Positions 42,314 through 51,589 are shown, counted from the stretch's first letter. The stretch is 64,000 bases of DNA from Paenarthrobacter sp. (GCA_031179305.1 JAPSHX010000003.1:86055-150054), one strand, 5' to 3'. Numbers and translations: made by a program. Notes: generated from the sequence alone by a model not told the origin.

Positions 42314-44957
42314 TTCCGTGGACCACCTCAATCCTGTGGTCGCCGGAGCAGAACAGCCACGTATCGGGCAATGTCACTACGTCGTCCACTACGCGTCGGG
42401 TGCAGCTTTCCCAGGTGAGGGCGTCGTCCTGGCTGCGGAAGACGCCTTTGGGTCCTGCAGCCAGCACGAGGACTTGGCCTTCGGCCACAAGTGCGCCGGA
42501 AACTGAGCGGACGGGCTCAAACCGGGTTCGGTCCCGCAACGGCAGGTTGCAGTTCACGTCCGGCACGCTCCACTGCGCTCCTGCCAGGCCGAGTTGCAGC
42601 CGCAGGACACCGCCACTTTGCGTCGCGGCGTAGGCTGCCTTGCCCATGACGTGCAGACCCCAGCAACTGCCGCCGGTCCACCCCGTGCTCAGCTCCTCCC
42701 AGGAGTTCATGAACGATTCGTCAAAATCGGTGCGACCCAGTTCGTCAATCTTCAGCCGCAGGCATCCGGTCCCCGTGCCCTCAGGCACTGCGCGGCCGAG
42801 CCACACGTAGCTCGCACCGCCGTCGTACTGGACCGTCATGCAGCGGACGTCTTCGCCCGCCGCCTTAACCTGTTTGAAGCTGCCGGCCGTCCCGGCGTCG
42901 GGAGAGAGCCACACGCCGGCAGAAGCCTCCGCGGCCACCACCACGCCTGTCCTGCCGCGGATATCCACGAGGGCGTCCACGGCATAGAAGCCGCGATCGG
43001 GCTGCGAGGTGTCCACAACGTTCTGCACCGGGATGGCGCCCTGGCTCACGGGAAGTTCGTAGAGACCCCGCTCACCGGCCAACAACAACAGCGGCTCACC
43101 TTGCCTGTCCACCCAGCACAAGTCGGCGACGACGAAACCCAACTCGGATGCCTTGCGCCAGGATTCTCCGAGGTCATCGCTGATGTAAACGCGCGAACCA
43201 GCGGACGTAACTGTGCTGACGGCCACCATGCCCGGATGTCTTTCGGGGCCCACCCGGCCCGGTGCCGGTGAACGGAACGGCGCGATGGCCCGGACGGTTT
43301 CCTCCCCATTGGCCGGGTCACCAAACTCTGCGCAGGCTTCCCATCCGTCCGCTGCGTTCGTGGTGCGGAACAACGTGCTCTCCTGGGCAACGAACCATGT
43401 GTTGTCCTGCCCCTCCGCCTGGACCAAGGCCATGGCGTCCGTATCCGGGACCTTATCCACCTCCAGCGTGACGCGGTCCACGTATTGCACCCCGGGCTCG
43501 GCTTCCTCCATGGCCCGGTACAAATTGGAAACTCGCAGCGGTTTACCGAAGCCCGATCCGTAGCTGGAAGAATCCGGGCTCAACGGGCTGATTCCATCGG
43601 AGAGCCGCCCCACGATCCGGGACTTCACGGCCTCGGCATCCTCATCGGGACGAACCACGATCCTCGCGTTCACCTGCACCTGCTTGTAAAGCCCCCAACG
43701 CACTACGGGCTCGGCACCAACCGTGGAACGCCGGCGAAGATACTGCTCCACTTCGCGGCGCACTTCCTCACGAGCGTGCGCCAAGAGCTCGGCGGCCCTG
43801 AGGGGATGAGCCGCTGTTGCCCCGGGTGCCGCGGTGCCGGCGGCCGTGCTGGTTCCGGGGACAAAAGGTACCAGCACAATTTCCACCTCCCCTGGTCGGG
43901 CGAACGCCCACAGCTCCTTGCGCGTGAAGGCTCTCGAACGGCCAACACCCCCGTGCCGCCGGGCAAGGACCTCGTAGTCACGAACCGTGACAGCCCTGTC
44001 GCGGGCATGGAAATCCTGAGGAGCACGCCTGAGCGCGTTCTCGAGCGATTCACCATCGCGGCCCCCACTGGCAGGCTCAGGATTGGTGACCTTGGCCCCT
44101 GATACCGGGGAGCGCAAAACCGTAAGCTGGCCGGCCCCGACGTTCCCGCCGGCCCCGCCGCCGCTGCGATACCAAGCGCGGACTTCAGCGCCGGCACCCG
44201 GCACAGGCGCCCTTTCACCGGACAACGTACGCGATGTTGGCCCTTCGTCCCACCAAGCGAACATCGCGACGCCGGCACTACGGTCAATCCGCACCGGCAC
44301 CTCTCCAGGCCTGGCGTCGGCAAACGCCTCCACTTCCTGGCAATACCGGAACGTCTTCCCGTCCACAAGCACTGCCTCACCACTGCTCAGCCGCGTCCCT
44401 GCCGGAACCTCGACGGCGATTGCCAGGCCTGCGCCCGAGACGATCGGTGCGTTGGGGATCACCAGGCTCTGGCCGGGCCTGCCGGTCCCCGAACCGATGG
44501 GAACGGCGTCGTATAACGTGACGTCGGCCGCCGGGACCAGGACGGTGGTCTTGCCTGCTGCCAAAGTGGCTGCCGCCGTCGTCGTAAAGACAGGCTGGGA
44601 TGAACCGGGAACGCCGGGTGGGCAACTGACCTGGGTCCCGCGCGGGATGCGGATTTCCTGGCCCGTGGCTCCTGCGGCGGATACGCGGCTGAATTCCAGC
44701 GCCGTTTCGGCCGTGCTCGGCGGATACAGGGTTGTTCCCAGCAGGTTGAGATAGACCGCGTAGAGCTTGTCCGGGACGCGGTTGAGCCGGTACATGAGCG
44801 TGTCTGTGAGGTAGGCGAAAGCCTCGATGATGGTGATGCCGGGGTCGTGGACGGAGAGGTCGGTCCATTCCGGAGCGATTTCCTGGATGCGTTCGCGGGC
44901 ACCGGCAACAAGATCCGCGAAGTCGCGGTCATCCAGGTTCGGCACGGGGATGCTCAT
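42306..44957 (-). CDS. baseplate J/gp47-type protein with C-terminal beta-propeller-like half
   Basis: This 883-residue protein is much longer than most baseplate J proteins (300-500). Residues 1-500 carry the family features: SVHDPGITIIEAFAYLTDTL near the start and the RRAPQDFHARDRAVTVRDYE block. From about residue 505 the sequence changes to repeated short beta blades with BNR/Ycf48-like pieces (LFRTTNAADGWEAC, YISDDLGESWRKASE, VFRSQDDALTWESC). These predict a 6- or 7-bladed propeller of ~370 residues at the baseplate rim. The fusion could serve receptor binding or assembly. Overlaps gp25 by 4 bp. Confidence 0.82.
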   Translation of the reverse strand: MSIPVPNLDDRDFADLVAGARERIQEIAPEWTDLSVHDPGITIIEAFAYLTDTLMYRLNRVPDKLYAVYLNLLGTTLYPPSTAETALEFSRVSAAGATGQEIRIPRGTQVSCPPGVPGSSQPVFTTTAAATLAAGKTTVLVPAADVTLYDAVPIGSGTGRPGQSLVIPNAPIVSGAGLAIAVEVPAGTRLSSGEAVLVDGKTFRYCQEVEAFADARPGEVPVRIDRSAGVAMFAWWDEGPTSRTLSGERAPVPGAGAEVRAWYRSGGGAGGNVGAGQLTVLRSPVSGAKVTNPEPASGGRDGESLENALRRAPQDFHARDRAVTVRDYEVLARRHGGVGRSRAFTRKELWAFARPGEVEIVLVPFVPGTSTAAGTAAPGATAAHPLRAAELLAHAREEVRREVEQYLRRRSTVGAEPVVRWGLYKQVQVNARIVVRPDEDAEAVKSRIVGRLSDGISPLSPDSSSYGSGFGKPLRVSNLYRAMEEAEPGVQYVDRVTLEVDKVPDTDAMALVQAEGQDNTWFVAQESTLFRTTNAADGWEACAEFGDPANGEETVRAIAPFRSPAPGRVGPERHPGMVAVSTVTSAGSRVYISDDLGESWRKASELGFVVADLCWVDRQGEPLLLLAGERGLYELPVSQGAIPVQNVVDTSQPDRGFYAVDALVDIRGRTGVVVAAEASAGVWLSPDAGTAGSFKQVKAAGEDVRCMTVQYDGGASYVWLGRAVPEGTGTGCLRLKIDELGRTDFDESFMNSWEELSTGWTGGSCWGLHVMGKAAYAATQSGGVLRLQLGLAGAQWSVPDVNCNLPLRDRTRFEPVRSVSGALVAEGQVLVLAAGPKGVFRSQDDALTWESCTRRVVDDVVTLPDTWLFCSGDHRIEVVHGNG

Positions 44958-45388
44958 GCTGTACCTCCGGATTCAACGGGCAGCGCGATGGTGATCTCGT
45001 CCTCCAACTGGGTGGTCCGCACCCGGTATTTCAACCTGACTTCCAGCACTTCAGGCTCGTCCGGCGACCTCGACGCGTCCAAGGACAAGACCGTGATGCG
45101 GCGCTCCCATTGCTCCACTGCCCTTGCAACGTAATGGATGGCGAGACCGGCAGTGGTGTCGTCGGCCGGCGCAAAAACCAGACGAAACAAGTGGCAGCCG
45201 TACGTTGGCCGGTTCACGCGCTCGCCGGGCCTGGTGCTGAGCAGGAGGAGGAGTGCTTGCCTCACGGACGCCGCGTCTGTGACCGTAGCCAAGCTGCCGG
45301 ACGGCGTGAGCCTGAGCCCGGGCATGCCGGCGGAGGCGTCGAAATCCGGATGGATGAAGGCCACCGACTTGTACCGGGGGGCGCTCAT
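44954..45388 (-). CDS. GPW/gp25 family baseplate wedge protein
   Basis: This 144-residue protein has the gp25 fold signature: VRQALLLLLSTRPGERVNRPTYGCHLFRLVFAP, split as RQALLLLLSTRPGERVNRPT and YGCHL. It normally bridges sheath-nucleating baseplate proteins in phage T4 and CIS. Its start codon overlaps nothing upstream, but its stop overlaps baseplate J by 4 bp. Confidence 0.85.
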   Translation of the reverse strand: MSAPRYKSVAFIHPDFDASAGMPGLRLTPSGSLATVTDAASVRQALLLLLSTRPGERVNRPTYGCHLFRLVFAPADDTTAGLAIHYVARAVEQWERRITVLSLDASRSPDEPEVLEVRLKYRVRTTQLEDEITIALPVESGGTA

Positions 45389-45418
45389 GGCTGGTTCCTT
45401 GTCATAGCTGCTGGCATT

Positions 45419-45757
45419 TCATGAACCCGCTCCGACCAGAGTTTGCCCCGGACGGCGGACCGTGTATTTGACCGCACCAGGGGGTGTGCCGTCGGTGAAG
45501 CCCTCCAAAGTGTCGAGGCAGACCGCTTTGCCACCGATGGTGACAAACGTTGAATAGCCCCTGATCACGGGCAAGGTTTTTCTGCAGGGCTTGATATTGA
45601 TGCTGATATGCGGGCACATGCTGATGTCCCTGCCTTGGGGGTCGTCGTCCACCAGGATGGGGGATTCCTTGATGCGGACCCATGTCTGCGAGGGCACGGT
45701 CTCCACTTTGCCGTCGTGGCCGCATCGCAGGACGGCTTCCTTGACGAGGATTCTCAT
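45419..45757 (-). CDS. PAAR-like spike tip (tentative)
   Basis: This 112-residue beta-rich protein has GHDGKV near the start and a conserved pattern ISMCPHISINIKPCRKTLPV, with Cys/His candidate ligands. It sits between the spike and gp25, the place of the PAAR tip in other contractile systems. It lacks a strong PAAR sequence signature, so the assignment rests on position and composition. Possibly metal-binding tip or DUF-type replacement. Confidence 0.55.
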   Translation of the reverse strand: MRILVKEAVLRCGHDGKVETVPSQTWVRIKESPILVDDDPQGRDISMCPHISINIKPCRKTLPVIRGYSTFVTIGGKAVCLDTLEGFTDGTPPGAVKYTVRRPGQTLVGAGS

Positions 45758-45807
45758 GGCTTCCTGGTCCTCACGCCATTAATCCTTACGGCATTGGTCC
45801 TCACAGC

Positions 45808-47328
45808 TCAGGCCTCCTCGAAGTCGACGGTCTTTGCCCGGATTTTCATGGCCCGGCCGGGGGCTTCGAGGACCAGGTCCGTGGCGGCAGTGATCTTGAA
45901 CCGGTCCGGTCCGAGCTCCACCGACGAGCCGTGCCCGTCGGTGAAGCTGACGGTGTGCGCACCGCCGTCGAGCATGATTTGTTGACCATCCGCGCTGCGG
46001 AAGGTGTAACGGCTGTCCCTATCAGTGCGGGTCCGGTTGTCCGGCGTCTGCTCGCTCCCGTAGAGGCCGCCCAGGATGATCGCTTGGGCCGGATCAGTGG
46101 CTGGCAGGAGGACCAGCACGTTATCCCCGGGGGCCGGCGGGATCACGAGCCCTTTGCCCGGACCTGCACCCGCGGTCAGTACGGGGGCCCAGCCGGTTTG
46201 GAGATCGGGGTAGGCGGGAAGGCCGACTTGGACCCGGCCACGGGCCTCGGGGTCGTCCACATCCGTGACGATCCCCAAGGTAAAGACGTCCGGCCGCCGT
46301 TCCGGGACGGAGCTCGGTGGTTTGGTGGTCAGGGTAGTTTCGTAGCCGGTTCCGTCCAGGCGGTGCGAGGCACTCGCGATCAGGTAGGTCCCCTCGATGC
46401 TGGGTGCCACTCCCTTGATCCTCACCCTGCCGCCCGCCCTGAGCCGGGGGTTTCCGTCAGCGACAAACACCGCCGTGACTTGGCCTGCGACCTTTGTGTC
46501 CAGCTCGGCTTTCGACAAGCCGTCCGCGAGCGCCTGTGATTCCAGGACCTCGTTGTCGCGCCTCAGATCGCCGCCTGCGCCCACGCTGGCAAGTGCTGGA
46601 TCTGCTGCGACCTGCGCTTTCGCGTCGCTGCTGCTTGTCCCGGCATGATGAACTGATGCGTCGTCGCTGCGCCAGCCATTGGTCTGCGCGCCGGAGTACG
46701 CCGATTCCTGGCTGAGTTCGATCTCCGCGGAATGAAGGGTGGCCCCAAGGATGAGCTCCAAAGGTTCGCCTTCGCCGTCGAGTCCCGTGAGCCTGAGTGC
46801 GCCGTCATGCACCACGGGGTAGGCGCCCACCCGGGCACTTTGTTCTACGAGGAGACTGAGGTCGGTGCGGGCGCACTGGTACACCTGACCGAGTCGATCA
46901 GCGCCGCCCACCACGTCCAGGCCGGTGCCCTCGCAGAGTGTCCTTGCGAGCCCGGCGAGGTCGACGTCGTCGTGCAGCCGCGTGAATTGGCGTTTCCGAA
47001 GGCGGTGCAAAGCGTCGTAGGCCCTGATCCGGATCTCTTGCCCGAGGTTCGCGCTGTAGCTGTACTCCACCACGGTTACTTCTCCGACGAACAGTGGTGT
47101 GCGCTGCCCGCCGAGCTCTACTCTCAGGGCGTCTCCCGGGGCTGGATCCACGCCGCCCCTTGCTGCGGCTGTGCGTCCGGGGCCGGGTCGCCAACTGATG
47201 AGGCACTGGGCCGGGCGGGCAAGTGAGCTGAGCACGCTGACCGAGATGATCGCCGCCGTTTCAGCGGTTGTAAGCCTACGACGGCCGAGGGTGACGATCA
47301 GTTCGGGGAGGCCCTGGAGTTGCCTCAT
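45808..47328 (-). CDS. CIS spike (VgrG/gpD-gpV like)
   Basis: This 506-residue protein has an N-terminal gpD-like hub region, and an OB-fold (gp5/gpV) at ~350-425 (TLGIVTDVDDPEARGRVQVG, IILGGLYGSEQTPD). It ends with a short beta-rich needle (SADGQQIMLDGG...). It would trimerise as the central spike, carrying the PAAR-like tip. It overlaps the LysM-type gene by 4 bp, forming one translational unit. No C-terminal effector extension is present. Confidence 0.82.
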   Translation of the reverse strand: MRQLQGLPELIVTLGRRRLTTAETAAIISVSVLSSLARPAQCLISWRPGPGRTAAARGGVDPAPGDALRVELGGQRTPLFVGEVTVVEYSYSANLGQEIRIRAYDALHRLRKRQFTRLHDDVDLAGLARTLCEGTGLDVVGGADRLGQVYQCARTDLSLLVEQSARVGAYPVVHDGALRLTGLDGEGEPLELILGATLHSAEIELSQESAYSGAQTNGWRSDDASVHHAGTSSSDAKAQVAADPALASVGAGGDLRRDNEVLESQALADGLSKAELDTKVAGQVTAVFVADGNPRLRAGGRVRIKGVAPSIEGTYLIASASHRLDGTGYETTLTTKPPSSVPERRPDVFTLGIVTDVDDPEARGRVQVGLPAYPDLQTGWAPVLTAGAGPGKGLVIPPAPGDNVLVLLPATDPAQAIILGGLYGSEQTPDNRTRTDRDSRYTFRSADGQQIMLDGGAHTVSFTDGHGSSVELGPDRFKITAATDLVLEAPGRAMKIRAKTVDFEEA

Positions 47329-48083
47329 GGTGTCTCACCCATGGGAGGGACGGCGAGGGGGCCGTTGAAATGCGTGGGGTCGTCGATGTTGTTGTATTCC
47401 AGCAGCAGTTTCCAGAGCAGGGGTGTGCCAAACGCTTCCACGGACAGTCGCCCCAGTTCAGCAGGCGGTACCTCGGGAAGCAGCTCACCGCCGTCGGGCA
47501 TGAGCGCATCCCACTCCGTGCTGCCGTCACCGGTGACGGATAGCGTGTCCACGGGCGGGGCCGTCAAATCAACCGCAGGCAGGCGTTGTGCGAGTTCGTA
47601 GTTCTCGCCGCCCTCCTCATCCGCCCCTTGGCCGACCCTCACGAAGACCATCCGCATCCAGGACCTAAGAGGGGAGCCGTCCGCGGCGAAACGATCGAAA
47701 CGCTCGGCGACCTCCGTCACGATCCCTGGCACGTTCCATGCCCGGCCCCACACAAACCTGACCGACGGCGGCCTGCGCTGCCTCTGGACTTCGGCACCGT
47801 TCTCCGCGAGCGCCCAAATGGGGCGGGTCATTTGCCGTACGTCCTGAACATGGAGCGACGCCGGCGCGAGGTCGACGTCGAACAACAGATCCAGTCGTAG
47901 CTCCGTGTGGCCACCGCCTGTGAAGAGCAGGGGATCGTCCGCCAAACCGCTGCCGCTCAGTTTGCCCCCCGCACTCCTCCGTGTCTCCACGCCGGCTGAC
48001 CGCTGCATCACCACCGTTTCCGGATTGAGCAGGCAGCCGAGGTGTTCACCCGTGTCCTCGATGAGGAAAGCGACGCGTTCCAC
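47325..48083 (-). CDS. CIS hub/tube-initiator protein with LysM-like C-terminus
   Basis: This 252-residue protein begins with a tube-like beta domain (RVAFLIEDTGEHLGCLLNPE), continues through a long beta region (to ~200), and ends in a LysM-like stretch RLSVEAFGTPLLWKLLLEYN. This matches the Pvc7/gp53-type adaptor between tube and spike. The LysM-like part in such proteins binds neighbouring baseplate subunits rather than peptidoglycan. Confidence 0.75.
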   Translation of the reverse strand: MERVAFLIEDTGEHLGCLLNPETVVMQRSAGVETRRSAGGKLSGSGLADDPLLFTGGGHTELRLDLLFDVDLAPASLHVQDVRQMTRPIWALAENGAEVQRQRRPPSVRFVWGRAWNVPGIVTEVAERFDRFAADGSPLRSWMRMVFVRVGQGADEEGGENYELAQRLPAVDLTAPPVDTLSVTGDGSTEWDALMPDGGELLPEVPPAELGRLSVEAFGTPLLWKLLLEYNNIDDPTHFNGPLAVPPMGETP

Positions 48084-48084
48084 G

Positions 48085-49110
48085 TCAGGTCGCCACTTGT
48101 TCGTCGTGGAGGCGGGCCTGGCGGGCGATCACGTGCTCCACGGGTTGTGTCGAGCCGGCGTGTTTGGGCTGTGGACGCGGAGCGAGTTCCGGCCAGGTCC
48201 CGTTGATGGGCGAGGCCGGTGCGTGATTCACAACGTTGCTCGGGTGCCCTTGGGGTTGGGTTTGTTTTTCGGGTGGGGCCTGCTTTGCGGGCAGGGGTTC
48301 GTGGTGGGAGTGCTTGTGTTGTGGGGCCTGTTTTGCGTGCTCTAGTCGTGTTGAGGGGCGCATAGTGGGCCTGGCAACGTTGGTGGGTGTGTGTTGTGGG
48401 GCCTGTTTTGCGTGCTCTAGTCGTGTCGTGGGGCGCAGAGTGGGCCTGGCAACGGGGGTGGGTGTGTGTTGTGGGGCCTGTTCTGCGTTCTCTATTTGTG
48501 TCGTGGGGCGCAGAGTGGGCCTGGCAACGTTGGTGGGTGTGTGTTGTGGGGCCTGTTCTGCGTGCTCTAGTCGTGTCGTGGGGCGCAGAGTGGGCCTGGC
48601 AACGTTGGTGGGTGTGTGTTGTGGGGCCTGTTCTGCGTTTCTGGAGCGGGTCGATAAACGCAAAACGGGCCTGGCAACTGAGGGTGTTGCAGGGGCGGGG
48701 GTATCCGCCGCGGGGAGGGTTTCGGGAGACGGGGGAGCTGCCAGTGCAGGCCGAGGAATGGCGCCCCGCGGGCTACTTTGCGGGGCCTGGTTTGCGCCCC
48801 AAAGACGCCCAAAACGACGCAGAGCGGGCCTCACAACGGGAGGGGCCAGCCCGGCGTCGCGAAGCAACTGAACCCAATGCTCCGGGGCGCCTTCGGTATC
48901 AAAGGCGCGCACCGGCATCGAACCCTCCGGCGAAGTAACCCCGGAAACCCCCGACACGCCGGAAACGCCAGACACGCCGGAAACCCCCGAAGAACCCGAA
49001 GAACCAGAAGCCCCCAGCCCACGTTCCAGCCATGCCGCCACACCACGCAACTGCCGAGCGGCAGCCCGACGCAAGGAAAAACCAGGCTCAGGCAACGGGA
49101 GCGCGGGCAT
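48085..49110 (-). CDS. repeat-rich disordered protein in the CIS operon
   Basis: This ~341-residue protein has three parts. The first has a helical start (RRAAARQLRGVAAWLERGL) and a G-S-S/G-V-S tandem run (~residues 32-58). The second holds four-plus 25-residue repeats of the type AEQAPQHTPTNVARPTLRPT. The third is a Pro/His/Gln-rich end. Composition is disordered. It occupies the position between tube and hub where a tape measure or chaperone may lie. The start overlaps the tube stop by 23 bp. No family is assigned; the length variation of repeats suggests a ruler or tether. Confidence 0.6.
   Translation of the reverse strand: MPALPLPEPGFSLRRAAARQLRGVAAWLERGLGASGSSGSSGVSGVSGVSGVSGVSGVTSPEGSMPVRAFDTEGAPEHWVQLLRDAGLAPPVVRPALRRFGRLWGANQAPQSSPRGAIPRPALAAPPSPETLPAADTPAPATPSVARPVLRLSTRSRNAEQAPQHTPTNVARPTLRPTTRLEHAEQAPQHTPTNVARPTLRPTTQIENAEQAPQHTPTPVARPTLRPTTRLEHAKQAPQHTPTNVARPTMRPSTRLEHAKQAPQHKHSHHEPLPAKQAPPEKQTQPQGHPSNVVNHAPASPINGTWPELAPRPQPKHAGSTQPVEHVIARQARLHDEQVAT
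48321..48650. repeat. 75-bp in-frame tandem repeats
   Basis: GTGGGGCCTG recurs at 48321, 48396, 48471, 48546 and 48621, exactly 75 bp apart, giving about 4.4 copies with few differences. Each unit codes for 25 residues in the repeat-rich CIS protein on the minus strand. A partial further copy lies near 48272. The near-identity at DNA level implies recent expansion and possible length polymorphism. Confidence 0.9.
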
Positions 49111-49567
49111 CGTCGAGCTCCAAGCGGTCGTACGCGATGCTGAGGGATTCGATGGCGAGATCCTTGCCCAGGGCGTCAAGGGGCGCGCCGAACCAGTCGC
49201 AAGGCCAGGCTCCCAGGAGGTTCCAACGCCGGACTTCCACGGACCCGGCGTCGTTCAGCATTGCGATGGAGACGTTGCGGCGTTCCACTTTCCCGTCCAC
49301 GGCCTTGAACAGCCATTGGAGCATTTCGGTGGAATCTGTCAGCCCGTATTTCAAGGTCACCGGTGTGTACTCCACCTGCCCCGGGATGACGCGGACTGTG
49401 CTGTTCTCGCCTCCGGAGCGGTAGAGGATGCGGTCGATCTTCAGGCCCAGGCCCTCAACTTTGGTGAAATGGCCTTGGACGACGCCTTGGATCACGAGCT
49501 TGAAGTTGTAGGCCCGGTACGGGTCCACCACGTTGCCGGGCTGGGCGGCAGGTGTCGGGGTTGTCAT
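49088..49567 (-). CDS. CIS inner-tube protein (Hcp-like)
   Basis: This 159-residue protein has the tube-protein pattern DPYRAYNFKLVIQGVVQGHF at the start, beta-rich, followed by VEYTPVTLKYGLTDSTEM. It matches Pvc1/gp19-type tube subunits, which form the hexameric inner tube. It directly follows the sheath gene (1-bp gap) and is the only tube gene in the cluster. Confidence 0.88.
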   Translation of the reverse strand: MTTPTPAAQPGNVVDPYRAYNFKLVIQGVVQGHFTKVEGLGLKIDRILYRSGGENSTVRVIPGQVEYTPVTLKYGLTDSTEMLQWLFKAVDGKVERRNVSIAMLNDAGSVEVRRWNLLGAWPCDWFGAPLDALGKDLAIESLSIAYDRLELDDARAPVA

Positions 49568-49568
49568 G

Positions 49569-50864
49569 TCAGGCTCCTGCGCTTTCTGTCTCGCTGGTGT
49601 TGTCCGCCGATTGCATGAGCTTGAAGATCACGAATTCGGCTGGTTTCACAGGTGCGATGCCTATCAGCGTGACCACTTGGCCGGCGTCGCGAACCTCCGG
49701 AGGGTTTGTTTCCTCATCGCATTTCACGAAGAACGCCTGTTGAGGAGTAGTCCCGAGCAACGCTCCATCCCGCCAAACGTTGGTCAGGAATGCTCCGATG
49801 TCGCGCCGGATCGACTTCCATAAGGTGTGGTCGTTGGGCTCGAACACCACCCATCGCGTGCCATCTGCCACGGATTCCTTGATCATGTTGGTCAGCCGCC
49901 GGACGTTCACATAGCGGTATTCGCTCGCCTCGGGCGCTTTGGTCCGGGCCCCCCAAATCCGGATTCCCTCGCCCGGGAAGTAGCGGATGCAGTTGACTCC
50001 CGCCGGGTTGAGGACCTCTTGCTCTCCCCTGCTCACGCGCCGCGCAAGGTCGATTGCTCCTTGAATGGGCTCGTTGGCGGGCGCCTTGTGGACGCCGCGC
50101 GTCGCGTCAACGCGCGCCCACACCCCGGCAATATGGCCCGACGGCGGTTGTGTCACCTTCTTGCCGGAGACGGGGTCGATCATCACGATCCACGGGTAAT
50201 ACAGCGCCGTGTAACCGCCGGGTGATTGCGGGGCGCCGAGGTCCTCCTGATCGGTGGAGTCCTCCGCTGAGTCCCCGGCATCTTCAGCGTCGCCATCAGG
50301 GTCAACGTCCGGCGTCGTCCCCTCATCAGAAGACGTGTCTTCGTCCGCAGGCGAAGCACTTTCAGGAACTCCCGACGTCGCGGCCCGGGTGAGTGCCCCG
50401 ACGTCGTCCACTTTCTCCGGTGTGTCCATGATGGCCATCCGGTCCTGGCGAAGAGGGTGTTCAACGTGCGCTTGCAATGCCGCGTAGGATTCCGCATCCG
50501 CGAAGCCGGGGGCAGCCACCATGGAGATATCGTCCACGGCCTCAAACAGGGTGAGCCCAGTGGGCTTCGCAGCCGTTCCTGTGAGACTGCCGTCCTTGCC
50601 GATGTTCACCACATAGCAACGGCTTCCTCCGTTGGAGAAGAAGCCGTATACAGCGTTCGAAAGCGGTGTGCCCGCTGTGGCGTTGCCAATGTATTGATCC
50701 ACGAACTGTGTCCAGTTGTCCAAGACCCGGAGCTCGTCAACCAGAGCGTCCCGGTTTGGGGCGAGGCCAACGAACCCGGCGATGCTCGTGTTGACTTGCC
50801 CTATGGCGCGTGCGCCGCTGGGTACTTCCTGTACATAAACGCCTGGCGCCTGATAGTTCGCCAT
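49569..50864 (-). CDS. CIS contractile sheath
   Basis: This 431-residue protein begins with the sheath signature YQAPGVYVQEVPSGARAI and ends in a C-terminal strand region typical for sheath handshake (VTLIGIAPVKPAEFVIFKLM). Between residues ~168 and 210 it has an acidic, disordered insert (PADEDTSSDEGTTPDVD...), likely a surface loop. Only one sheath gene is present, unlike PVC, which has several. AGGGGCGA ribosome-binding site. Confidence 0.9.
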   Translation of the reverse strand: MANYQAPGVYVQEVPSGARAIGQVNTSIAGFVGLAPNRDALVDELRVLDNWTQFVDQYIGNATAGTPLSNAVYGFFSNGGSRCYVVNIGKDGSLTGTAAKPTGLTLFEAVDDISMVAAPGFADAESYAALQAHVEHPLRQDRMAIMDTPEKVDDVGALTRAATSGVPESASPADEDTSSDEGTTPDVDPDGDAEDAGDSAEDSTDQEDLGAPQSPGGYTALYYPWIVMIDPVSGKKVTQPPSGHIAGVWARVDATRGVHKAPANEPIQGAIDLARRVSRGEQEVLNPAGVNCIRYFPGEGIRIWGARTKAPEASEYRYVNVRRLTNMIKESVADGTRWVVFEPNDHTLWKSIRRDIGAFLTNVWRDGALLGTTPQQAFFVKCDEETNPPEVRDAGQVVTLIGIAPVKPAEFVIFKLMQSADNTSETESAGA

Positions 50865-50896
50865 GATTCGCCCCTCTTCTGCCCGCTAAACGGGTG

Positions 50897-51589
50897 CTAG
50901 GTCCACCGGATGATGACCGGCAGGCTGCTGGTGCTGGCCGAGACTTCCCTTTCGGTTCCGTGGACAGCCACGGCAAAGTGCTGGAGTTCCTCCGTCGAGG
51001 CCAGGACCTCAAAGTGGCCGGTGGCATCGCTAACCACGGCCGTGGCGGAGGAATGGGCGTGAATGTAGGCGTCAGGGATGCCTTTGTTGTGGACGTCCAC
51101 CAGTCGTCCGTGGATTCGGCGGGCAACGCCCGTCTTGGCGATGAGTGGCTCCAGGACGGGAGGTCCTGAGGGTTCTTCGAAGCGCAGGGCAACAGGAATG
51201 CGGACCAGGAAGCCCAGCCCTTGCCGGATGGCACCGGAGTATTCTTCCGGGTGGAACTCACCCGTGGACACCACTGAGTATTGGCTGTGACGTTCCACGG
51301 CCAGCAGCAGCTTTTCCATGGTGTCGAGCTGCTCGGGGCCGTGGCATTCCACCGCCACCCGGAGTTCAAGGTCCAGGACGGGGCCGTCGCGCCGTGACCT
51401 GCCTACCCGGTTCAAGGTGACGGCATGGACGGTAACGGGAGCGTCCGGTGGGGGCACACCTGCAACTGGGGAGCCGTCGTCGAAGCGCACATGCTCGGGC
51501 GAGATGGCGTCGGAAAGTACCCCCAGAAGGTCGGTCAACGACGAACGCACATAGCCCACGGCAGAACCCAGAACTCGAAAGGTGACCAC
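50897..51589 (-). CDS. DUF4255 protein (Pvc16-like cap)
   Basis: This ~230-residue protein has the DUF4255 pattern YVRSSLTDLLGVLSDAI near the start, FDDGSP and LNRVGRSRR, and a C-terminal carboxypeptidase-regulatory-like domain (KTGVARRIHGRLVDVHNKGI). Pvc16 terminates the sheath. GTG starts at 51589 or 51634 are both possible; neither has a good ribosome-binding site. It is the first gene of the CIS operon. Confidence 0.78.
   Translation of the reverse strand: MVTFRVLGSAVGYVRSSLTDLLGVLSDAISPEHVRFDDGSPVAGVPPPDAPVTVHAVTLNRVGRSRRDGPVLDLELRVAVECHGPEQLDTMEKLLLAVERHSQYSVVSTGEFHPEEYSGAIRQGLGFLVRIPVALRFEEPSGPPVLEPLIAKTGVARRIHGRLVDVHNKGIPDAYIHAHSSATAVVSDATGHFEVLASTEELQHFAVAVHGTEREVSASTSSLPVIIRWT

Noticed and set aside
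48321..48650. Possible CRISPR-like array
   Set aside because: Repeats are contiguous 75-bp units without unique spacers and are in frame with a coding sequence.
48236..48871. Plus-strand open frame of 211 codons across the tandem repeats
   Set aside because: It is an artefact of repeats with period 75 (a multiple of three), and lies opposite a minus-strand gene that fits the CIS operon; composition is Cys/Gly/Val/Trp-rich and unlike protein.
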